From: Desulfobulbaceae bacterium
Lineage (GTDB): Bacteria > Desulfobacterota > Desulfobulbia > Desulfobulbales > DAOVSZ01
Assembly: GCA_030627725.1 (NCBI GenBank)
Contig: DAOVSZ010000060.1
Location: forward strand, 1-11,139
Direction of reading: 5' to 3'
DNA: 11,139 nt
Part shown: in pieces, positions 5,756 through 11,139 of the stretch
How positions within the stretch are numbered: position 1 is the stretch's first letter
Layout: every line of letters begins with the position of its first letter
Notes under the pieces: model-generated
What the model saw: only the letters and a program-made list of their open reading frames with translations
Databases searched by the model: none
What the model was told of the DNA's origin: nothing
Made by a program: the position numbers and the translations under genes

Positions 5756-5816
5756 AATAGTCGCTGTTGTGGTTCAGGTAATGCAGCAGCATGAATTTTT
5801 CAGCAGCCGGTGGAAG

Positions 5817-6200
5817 ATGAAATTTAAAAAATTATTAAAAATGGTGAAGGTGCACGACAGGTTGGAGGGAAGGGGAAAAGAGAGAAATGGGCGTTGTTCA
5901 GCGCCCTTGTTGGGAGTTTTGTCCCGTCGTCGCGGGTGTGGGGCCGGATGTTGCGGGATGCGTGCGCCACTTCACCCATTATCCTTAGCTGCCTGTGGCG
6001 AACGTTTGAAGGTCGAAGGGTTTTCCGGGTGTCGGAAGATAGAAGGCCGACTCCGTTCAATGGGTCTTCTGGCGGGAGATGTTGTGGAAATTCTGAGCAA
6101 CACCGGCTCGGTTCTTGTAGGCGTTGGCGGTACGCGGCTGGCATTGGCATCGGATCTTGCGCAGCATGTTCTGGTTTCTGTTGTTGCGCGGGAAGGGTAA
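5817..6200 (+). CDS. feoA: FeoA-domain protein with a Cys-rich N-terminal extension
   Basis: The FeoA SH3-like domain is clear from PLSLAACGERLKV onward, with the conserved helix-turn GRLRSMGLLAGDVVEIL and a final strand pair ending LVSVV. FeoA is a small cytoplasmic partner that modulates the FeoB iron channel. The domain proper starts near ATG 5958, but that codon has no ribosome-binding site. The frame is open upstream, and from ATG 5817 it encodes a basic helix (KFKKLLKMVK) and a Cys-rich segment (RRRGCGAGCCG). I chose 5817 (127 residues) because I recall similar Cys-rich extensions on other FeoA proteins; its GGTGG ribosome-binding site is mediocre. Starts at 5841 or 5958 remain possible. 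A competing frame from ATG 5887 with purine-rich upstream sequence ends after 33 codons (5988). Confidence 0.8.
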   Translation: MKFKKLLKMVKVHDRLEGRGKERNGRCSAPLLGVLSRRRGCGAGCCGMRAPLHPLSLAACGERLKVEGFSGCRKIEGRLRSMGLLAGDVVEILSNTGSVLVGVGGTRLALASDLAQHVLVSVVAREG

Positions 6201-6327
6201 TGACTATGTTTGTTGCAAGTGAGTCTCAGGAAAAATATAAAAAGAAGGGAAGGTGAAATCTCTGGATTACGGGATTCGTATTTTATATCCTATATCCAAC
6301 ACCAGGATCAGCAATGGGAGAGATTTT

Positions 6328-6561
6328 ATGGGACGCAGGATGCTTCGGAAAATGAAATCGAACCAGTCAGGGACAATAGCGGAAATTCGGGTAAGCGGAG
6401 ATCTGGGAAGACGGATCCGGGAAATGGGGCTCGTGCCCGGAGCCAGGATAAAGATCCTGGGAAGAGCGCCGCTCAAGGACCCGGTCGCATTGCGTGTTTT
6501 GGGTTTTACCCTGACCCTGCGCAATGATGAGGCTGATCATATTGTTGTGGAGGTTGACTGA
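6328..6561 (+). CDS. feoA: Second FeoA-domain protein
   Basis: 77 residues, the normal FeoA length. After a basic start, GTIAEIRVSGDLGRRI leads into REMGLVPGARIKIL, the family's core helix and strand, followed by DPVALRVLGFTLTLR and the closing strand HIVVEV. The chosen ATG has GGGAG seven bases upstream; an in-frame ATG at 6253 has no such site and adds an unrelated-looking leader. The stop overlaps the feoB start region with only one base between, so translation is probably coupled. This copy is clearly different in sequence from the first FeoA and lacks its Cys-rich segment, so the pair is not a recent duplication; division of labour between them is unknown. Confidence 0.92.
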   Translation: MGRRMLRKMKSNQSGTIAEIRVSGDLGRRIREMGLVPGARIKILGRAPLKDPVALRVLGFTLTLRNDEADHIVVEVD

Positions 6562-6562
6562 A

Positions 6563-8767
6563 ATGGAGATTGTTGTCGCCCTTGCCGGCAACCCGAATTC
6601 CGGCAAGACCACGCTTTTTAATGAACTGACAGGCGCCCGGCAGCATGTGGGAAATTATCCCGGTGTTACGGTTGAGAAAAAGGAGGGGGTCTGCAGCCAT
6701 GCCGGTCATACGATTCATTTTGTCGATCTGCCGGGTACCTATTCCCTTACCGCTTATTCCGAGGAAGAGGTGGTGGCAAGGGATTTTCTGGTCGAAAAAA
6801 GGCCTGCGGTGATCAATATCGTTGATGCGTCGAACCTGGAAAGAAATCTTTATCTGACCGTGCAGTTTTTTGAGCTGGGATTTCCGGTTGTCATTGCCCT
6901 GAATATGATCGATGTTGCTGAACAGCGGGGAATAAGGATAGATTCCGAAAGACTCTCCAGCCTTCTGGGAGCGCCGGTGGCGCCGATCATTGCCCGTTCC
7001 GGACAGGGAAAACAGGAATTGCTTGATGCAACGGTAAAAAAGTCCGGTGATACCAGTTGGCGCCCTTTGAAAATTTCGTATGGCGAGGACATTGATCTCG
7101 CGTTGTCCGAACTGGAAGATATCATCGAACAAAAGGAATTCATGGCCGGCATCTACCCGTCCAGGTGGATCGGGCTCAAATATCTTGAAAATGACCGGCA
7201 GATAGTCACACAGGGCCGGGAAATCGATCCGGAGACAGACTCGGTCCTTAAAGGGATTGTCGCAAGGGTGGAAGCCCATCTGCAAAAGACCTTGAACACG
7301 TATCCGGAAGCGGTCATTGCCGATTATCGGTACGGTTTTATCAGGGCAGTCCTGAAAGAGGGGGTGCTCTCTTTCAACCGGGAACAGGACCGGCTCTATC
7401 TGTCGGACAAAATCGACAGGGTCCTGACCAATCGGTTTTTAGGCCCGCTGCTCATGTTTGTAATTCTCTTCGGCCTCTACACGTTTACCTTTAGCTATAG
7501 CGAGGCCCCGGTGGCCTGGTTCGGGGCCTTTTTCAACTGGATGGGGGGGATGATCGATGGACAACTTCCCGACGGTCACCTGAAATCGCTCATTGTTTCC
7601 GGAATAATTGATGGCGTCGGCGGTGTCCTGGGGTTTGTGCCGATAATCTGTTTCATGTTTTTCGGGATAGCGGTGCTTGAGGATTCGGGCTACCTTTCCC
7701 GGGTGGCATATATGCTGGACAGGGTCTTTCGGATATTCGGGCTGCATGGAAGTTCGGTCATGGCCTTTATTATCTCGGGAGGGATTGCCGGCGGATGCGC
7801 CGTGCCCGGGGTCATGGCCACAAGGACCTTGCGATCGCGAAAGGAAAGACTGGCAACGCTTTTGACCGTGCCTTACATGAACTGCGGCGCCAAACTTCCG
7901 GTGCTGGCGTTGATGATAGCGGCCTTTTTCTCCGATAATCAGACCCAGCTGATGTTTGTTTTCACCCTTGTCTCCTGGGGAGTGGCGCTGCTGGTTGCCA
8001 AGTTTCTGAGACTTACGGTCATTCGGGGCCCTGCCGACCCTTTTGTCGTGGAGCTGCCTCCCTATCGTCTGCCTACATTCAAAGGACTCTTCATTCATAC
8101 CTGGGAAAGGACATGGCAGTATATAAAAAAGGCGGGCACGGTTATTCTCGCCATCTCGATACTGCTCTGGGCGATGATGACGTTTCCGGAACTGCCGGCG
8201 GAAAAGGTCCGGGAATTTGACGCGCAACGGATAACAATAACAGATCGTTTTGATAAGGATGTCGTAAGGGAACTCGAAAGGCCTGGTGAGAAAAAACAGC
8301 TTGTCGGAGAAGCGCGTCAACTGAAGGAGCAGTTGATGGCACTCGATGCCGGGGAGGCCGGGGAACGGTTACGGTTTTCTTTTGCAGGACGCATCGGGAC
8401 GGCCATGGAAGGGGTGACGCGGCTGGCCGGATTTGAATGGCGGACGAATATAGCCCTCATAGGCGGTTTTGTCGCCAAAGAGGTCATTATTTCCACCCTG
8501 GGGACCGCGTATTCCCTGGGGGAGGTAGATTCGGAGCCACGGGGGTCGCTTGCAGCGACACTGGCCAGGGACCCCGGCTGGAATCCGGCAGTCGGGTTGA
8601 GCCTCATCGTCTTTACGATGTTCTACGCCCCCTGCTTTGTTACCGTTGTCTGTATCGCCAGAGAGGCAGGGTCCTGGAAATGGGGCGCCTTTGCAGTAAC
8701 CTTTAACACCCTGCTGGCATTCGGGCTGGCATCTCTCACCTTTCAAATCGGGTCGGCTTTGATGTAA
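6563..8767 (+). CDS. feoB: Ferrous iron transporter FeoB
   Basis: 734 residues, a complete FeoB: an N-terminal G-protein domain, a helical linker domain and a membrane permease. G1 is GNPNSGKT (9-16), G2 threonine T36 in GVTVE, G3 DLPG (55-58), G4 NMID (114-117). The permease carries the conserved Gate segments: GGIAGGCAVPG with C412, NCGAKLPV with C441, GGFVAKEVIIS near 634-644, and APCF with C691. A charged loop of about 60 residues (545-605) lies between membrane segments, as in many FeoB proteins. It imports Fe2+ across the inner membrane. ATG 6563 has GGAGG nine bases upstream and begins directly with the G-domain strand; the in-frame ATG at 6524 would overlap the second feoA and is less likely. 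No FeoC-like gene follows. Confidence 0.97.
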   Translation: MEIVVALAGNPNSGKTTLFNELTGARQHVGNYPGVTVEKKEGVCSHAGHTIHFVDLPGTYSLTAYSEEEVVARDFLVEKRPAVINIVDASNLERNLYLTVQFFELGFPVVIALNMIDVAEQRGIRIDSERLSSLLGAPVAPIIARSGQGKQELLDATVKKSGDTSWRPLKISYGEDIDLALSELEDIIEQKEFMAGIYPSRWIGLKYLENDRQIVTQGREIDPETDSVLKGIVARVEAHLQKTLNTYPEAVIADYRYGFIRAVLKEGVLSFNREQDRLYLSDKIDRVLTNRFLGPLLMFVILFGLYTFTFSYSEAPVAWFGAFFNWMGGMIDGQLPDGHLKSLIVSGIIDGVGGVLGFVPIICFMFFGIAVLEDSGYLSRVAYMLDRVFRIFGLHGSSVMAFIISGGIAGGCAVPGVMATRTLRSRKERLATLLTVPYMNCGAKLPVLALMIAAFFSDNQTQLMFVFTLVSWGVALLVAKFLRLTVIRGPADPFVVELPPYRLPTFKGLFIHTWERTWQYIKKAGTVILAISILLWAMMTFPELPAEKVREFDAQRITITDRFDKDVVRELERPGEKKQLVGEARQLKEQLMALDAGEAGERLRFSFAGRIGTAMEGVTRLAGFEWRTNIALIGGFVAKEVIISTLGTAYSLGEVDSEPRGSLAATLARDPGWNPAVGLSLIVFTMFYAPCFVTVVCIAREAGSWKWGAFAVTFNTLLAFGLASLTFQIGSALM

Positions 8768-8806
8768 TATCGCCGTAAGCGTTCACCATCACCTTTCCTT
8801 CGACCG

Positions 8807-8831
8807 TTTTGGCTTTCTCTCATTGCCAAAA
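8807..8831 (+). terminator. Weak stem-loop after feoB
   Basis: TTTTGGC (8807-8813) and GCCAAAA (8825-8831) form a perfect 7-bp stem with an 11-base loop, 40 bases after the feoB stop, followed by only three T residues. The AT-rich stem and short T run make it a poor intrinsic terminator; it is the best candidate in this gap. Confidence 0.3.
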
Positions 8832-8852
8832 TTTCAGAAAGAAAATCATCTC

Positions 8853-8881
8853 TAGACAATTCGATCGTTGAGTAGAATAAT
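8853..8881 (+). promoter_or_regulatory. Promoter for the lysine aminomutase gene
   Basis: TAGACA (8853-8858, 5/6) and AATAAT (8876-8881, 5/6) are separated by exactly 17 bases and lie about 40 bases before ATG 8923. This supports the aminomutase gene being transcribed separately from feoB. Confidence 0.5.
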
Positions 8882-8922
8882 GGGCTTGTAACCTACAAAT
8901 ACGAAACGACAGTCTGGAAAAA

Positions 8923-9990
8923 ATGCGCTGGCAAACACTCCTGAAAAACAGTATTACCACTCCTGCTGCACTGGGATCGCGATTTGGATTTGACTCCGGG
9001 CCGTTGAGGGCCGTGGCGGAAAGATATCCCATGCGGATCAATCCCTATTATCTGAATCTTATCAGAGAAAAAGGGGACCCTTTCTGGCTGCAGGCCGTCC
9101 CGGATGAACAGGAACTCCATGACATGGTCTGTATGCCGGACCCGCTGGGAGAAGAGCACTTAAGTCCGGTCCCGAACCTGATCCATAAGTATCCTGACCG
9201 GGCCCTTTTCCTGGTCCATTCCCAGTGTGCCATGTACTGCCGTTTCTGCACCAGGAAGCGTAAGGTCGGGACCGGTGATATGGTCATTACCAGGGAGACC
9301 ATTGATGCCGGACTCGATTATTTGAGGAAAACTCCAGAGGTCCGCGATGTGCTTGTTTCGGGCGGTGATCCCCTGCTCCTTTCGGATGAGAGGCTTGAAT
9401 CCATCCTGAAGTCTTTGCGGCGGATCCCTTCGATCGAGATTATCCGTATCGGCACCAGGGCGCCGTGCACCCTGCCTATGCGGGTGACTACAAGGCTTGC
9501 CACTATGCTGAAACGGTACCATCCCCTGTACATAAACACCCATTTTAACCATCCTGATGAAATTACACCGGAGGCAGCGCTTGCCTGCAGCCGGCTCGCG
9601 AATGCCGGCATCCCTCTTGGCTGTCAGACCGTTCTTTTGCGCGGGGTGAATGATGATCCTCGGATCATAAAAAGACTGATGCACGGTCTTTTGCGGATCC
9701 GGGTGAAGCCGTATTATATCTTCCAAGGCGATATGACGGAAGGGACTGATCATTTCAGGACACCGATAAACAAGGGGCTTGCAATAATGAAGTCCCTTAT
9801 CGGTCACACCTCAGGCATGGCTGTGCCGAAATTTGCCGTTGACGCGCCCGGCGGAGGAGGCAAAATTCCGCTTCAGCCTGATTATGTGCATCATCTTGGC
9901 GCGAATCTCGTGTTTTCAAATTTCCGTGGTGATATCTGCTCGTATCAGGATGCAGGGGCCAGGGGTCAGGTGACAGGTGACAGGGGCTAG
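8923..9990 (+). CDS. kamA: Lysine 2,3-aminomutase (radical SAM, PLP-dependent)
   Basis: 355 residues. The radical SAM cluster cysteines are C102, C106 and C109 (CAMYCRFC). Family motifs follow in order: VSGGDPLLLSD (145-155), RIGTRAPCTLPMR (175-187), INTHFNHPDE (204-213), PYYIFQGDMTEGTDHFRTPI (263-282) and DAPGGGGKIP (307-316). K314 is the expected PLP lysine. D270 and D307 align, with one constant offset of 23, to the Clostridium lysine aminomutase residues D293 and D330 that hold the substrate amino group; glutamate aminomutases differ there. I therefore predict L-lysine to L-beta-lysine. It lacks the longer ends of the clostridial enzyme. No acetyltransferase (ablB) gene is next to it, so the usual osmolyte route to N-acetyl-beta-lysine is not shown here. 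The last 15 or so residues come from a tandem repeat that also supplies the stop codon. The start has only a weak GGA upstream. Confidence 0.92.
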   Translation: MRWQTLLKNSITTPAALGSRFGFDSGPLRAVAERYPMRINPYYLNLIREKGDPFWLQAVPDEQELHDMVCMPDPLGEEHLSPVPNLIHKYPDRALFLVHSQCAMYCRFCTRKRKVGTGDMVITRETIDAGLDYLRKTPEVRDVLVSGGDPLLLSDERLESILKSLRRIPSIEIIRIGTRAPCTLPMRVTTRLATMLKRYHPLYINTHFNHPDEITPEAALACSRLANAGIPLGCQTVLLRGVNDDPRIIKRLMHGLLRIRVKPYYIFQGDMTEGTDHFRTPINKGLAIMKSLIGHTSGMAVPKFAVDAPGGGGKIPLQPDYVHHLGANLVFSNFRGDICSYQDAGARGQVTGDRG

Positions 9991-10004
9991 GGGTCAGGGG
10001 ACAG
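9953..10004 (+). repeat. 7-bp tandem repeat (minisatellite), about seven units
   Basis: Units in order are CAGGGGC, CAGGGGT, CAGGTGA, CAGGTGA, CAGGGGC, TAGGGGT and CAGGGGA, then a partial CAG. The first five encode the end of the aminomutase (from about Gly345), and the C-to-T change at the start of unit six makes its TAG stop at 9988-9990. Because the unit is not a multiple of three, gain or loss of a unit shifts the reading frame of the tail. Confidence 0.85.
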
Positions 10005-10022
10005 TGTATTTGAAAAAATGAT

Positions 10023-10052
10023 TTGAAATGGCCGTATCAATATATATAGAAT
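10023..10052 (+). promoter_or_regulatory. Putative promoter for the universal stress protein gene
   Basis: TTGAAA (10023-10028, 5/6) and TAGAAT (10047-10052, 5/6) are 18 bases apart; TATAGA at a 16-base spacing is an alternative. The region between is AT-rich and the gene starts 85 bases downstream. A weak GC-rich stem (GGCG/CGCC) lies in the leader near 10090-10103. Confidence 0.45.
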
Positions 10053-10137
10053 GAATCTATGGGCATCTCTGGTTTGCCGAGTTCCTTAAGGCGGGACTCG
10101 CCGACGGTGATGTCAGATGAATAACGAGGGAAGGGTC

Positions 10138-11070
10138 ATGGAGAGGAAGATTCTTGTAGCGGTCGATGGATCTGTTTACAGCTCGAATGCCTTACGGTAT
10201 GTGAGCCGTCTTTTTACCGACCTTGAGGATATCCATTTCCATCTGTTTTCTGTTGTTCCCTGCGGCGCTCTGCAGCCGGGGATGGAATGGGTTGATGAGA
10301 AGGACATGCTGACTACGATGCGGCCGGAGGTCAAAAATCGGTACCGGGCCGCCAAAAGATATGTCAATGAGGCCGTGCTGCAGTTGGGCCGCCGCGGCAT
10401 TGCCCCGGAGCAGGTGACGACATCCGTGCATCTGTCCAGAATGGGAGTTGCCAAAGATATCCTTGCCGAGGCCATGTCCGGGATGTATGACGCGCTGCTC
10501 ATAGGGCGCCGGGGCATGGGTATGATCGAGGAGATGTTTATGGGGAGCGTCTCGTCAACGATTCTTGAAAAATCACATTCGGTGCCTCTCTGGGTGGTGG
10601 ATGGACAGGTTGATTCACGGAAATTTCTCCTTCCTGTTGACGGCTCGGTCCACTCTCTTTCCGCTGCCGACCATCTTGGCTTTATCCTGCAGGATAACCC
10701 GTATGCGGAAATTACTCTCTTTCACTCCACCTCGCTGTTTGGCACAAAAACCGAACTGAAACCGGAAGATGTCTCTGAGATGTGGGGAAAAGAGTGGTGT
10801 GATACGCATCTCACAGAGCCGGACTGTCTGTATACGGCGCCGAAGCAGTTATTGCTTGAAAACGGTTTTTCCGAGGAGAGGATCCATTGGCTGGAAGCGA
10901 AGAAAGGGATAGAACCGGCCCAGCAGATTCTTCGTCTGGCCACGAAAGAAAACTTTGGCACCATTGTCATGGGGCGTCGCGGCAAAGATGCCAAAAAAAG
11001 TATCTTCAAAGGGGTTTCCGATCGTGTCATAGCCAATGCTGCACATGTGGCCTTCTGGATAGTGGGTTGA
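10138..11070 (+). CDS. Tandem-domain universal stress protein (UspA family)
   Basis: 310 residues forming two Usp domains (about 3-153 and 160-309). Each opens with the family's first strand and acidic residue: KILVAVDGS with D10, and KFLLPVDGS with D168. The first domain has the complete ATP-binding motif G-2x-G-9x-GS (G123, G126, G136-S137). The second has G279, G282 and G292 but Val then Ser after the last Gly, so its ATP binding may be weaker. Such two-domain proteins act as cytoplasmic stress or energy-state responders, with no enzymatic activity predicted. I chose ATG 10138 because GAGG lies eight bases upstream; an in-frame ATG at 10117 adds seven residues with a weaker site. It has its own putative promoter, and the next frame begins nine bases after its stop, so the two may be co-transcribed. 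Confidence 0.92.
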   Translation: MERKILVAVDGSVYSSNALRYVSRLFTDLEDIHFHLFSVVPCGALQPGMEWVDEKDMLTTMRPEVKNRYRAAKRYVNEAVLQLGRRGIAPEQVTTSVHLSRMGVAKDILAEAMSGMYDALLIGRRGMGMIEEMFMGSVSSTILEKSHSVPLWVVDGQVDSRKFLLPVDGSVHSLSAADHLGFILQDNPYAEITLFHSTSLFGTKTELKPEDVSEMWGKEWCDTHLTEPDCLYTAPKQLLLENGFSEERIHWLEAKKGIEPAQQILRLATKENFGTIVMGRRGKDAKKSIFKGVSDRVIANAAHVAFWIVG

Positions 11071-11079
11071 GCAGTTACG

Positions 11080-11139
11080 ATGAAACATGGGCTCTGTTAC
11101 GGGACTCTTCTCAGGCTTTTCGTTATAGGTGTCTGGATA
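11080..11139 (+). CDS. Possible start of a membrane or exported protein (partial, runs off right edge)
   Basis: An open frame of 20 codons begins at ATG 11080, nine bases after the universal stress protein stop. The peptide has a Lys-His start and a hydrophobic run (LLRLFVIGVWI), as in a first membrane helix or a signal peptide. A GAGCAG element upstream is a weak ribosome-binding site. With only 20 codons the call rests on position and hydrophobicity; no family can be named. Confidence 0.35.
   Translation, partial: MKHGLCYGTLLRLFVIGVWI

Noticed and set aside
5667..5816. Extending the first feoA upstream to ATG 5667, giving a 177-residue protein
   Set aside because: The extra codons would include the feo promoter and the Fur-box candidate, and the peptide has no FeoA character.
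5894..6256. A 120-codon plus-strand frame overlapping feoA
   Set aside because: It is an alternate-frame shadow of the FeoA domain, with no motif of its own.
6253..6327. Upstream start for the second feoA at 6253
   Set aside because: No ribosome-binding site; the ATG at 6328 has a good one and gives the normal family length.
7439..8320. A 293-codon minus-strand frame inside feoB
   Set aside because: It is antisense to a fully conserved FeoB permease, and its composition is typical of an antisense shadow.
7107..8377. The charged loop of about 60 residues in FeoB (residues 545-605) as a novel insertion
   Set aside because: Many FeoB proteins have a loop of this kind between these membrane segments, so it is not unusual.
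9160..9807. A 215-codon minus-strand frame inside the aminomutase gene
   Set aside because: It is antisense to conserved radical SAM motifs and has no recognisable domain.

Overview
The window looks like ordinary chromosome from an anaerobic, probably deltaproteobacterial (Desulfobacterota-like) bacterium. This is inferred from gene content: a ferrous-iron transport operon with two FeoA proteins, a PflX-like radical SAM protein, a short lysine 2,3-aminomutase, CcdA with a thioredoxin-like lipoprotein, a multi-receiver hybrid kinase, a tandem universal stress protein, and a CTCGTAAAAAG repeat of a kind I associate with such genomes. No search was possible. I see no rRNA, tRNA, CRISPR array or intact transposase.

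Left third, minus strand. A gene cut by the window edge (1-94) starts with a Cys-rich N-terminus. Next is a two-gene operon for extracytoplasmic thiol-redox work: a thioredoxin-fold lipoprotein (932-1363), then ccdA (266-928). A 434-bp stretch (1364-1797) has no intact gene; it holds a 45-bp inverted repeat and a 37-codon fragment resembling the C-terminus of HipA-type kinases. Facing that fragment is the end of a soluble REC-REC-HisKA-HATPase-REC kinase (1798-3771).

Centre. The minus strand carries a probable former operon fur (5141-5584), radical SAM gene (4156-5178, overlapping fur) and the hybrid kinase. It is now split by about 350 bp of non-coding repeats: a 113-bp hairpin and a 167-bp segment with 11-bp terminal inverted repeats. 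Both sit between two copies of a 10-bp sequence that includes the kinase ribosome-binding site, as if the repeats had been inserted there.

The fur gene is divergent from feoA-feoA-feoB on the plus strand (5817-8767). The shared region holds a minus promoter with a palindrome over its -10 and a plus promoter with a 14/19 match to the classical Fur box over its -10. The simplest reading is an iron-responsive circuit in which the Fur-type regulator controls itself and Fe2+ uptake.

Right third, plus strand. A separate promoter precedes a lysine 2,3-aminomutase gene (8923-9990) whose stop codon lies inside a 7-bp tandem repeat. Another promoter precedes a two-domain universal stress protein (10138-11070), and the first 20 codons of a possible membrane or exported protein run off the end (11080-11139).

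I did not find a convincing new multi-gene system. The most unusual items are the repeat-split operon with its 113-bp hairpin, the repeat-generated tail of the aminomutase, the palindrome beside the HipA-like remnant, and the Cys-rich extension on the first FeoA.
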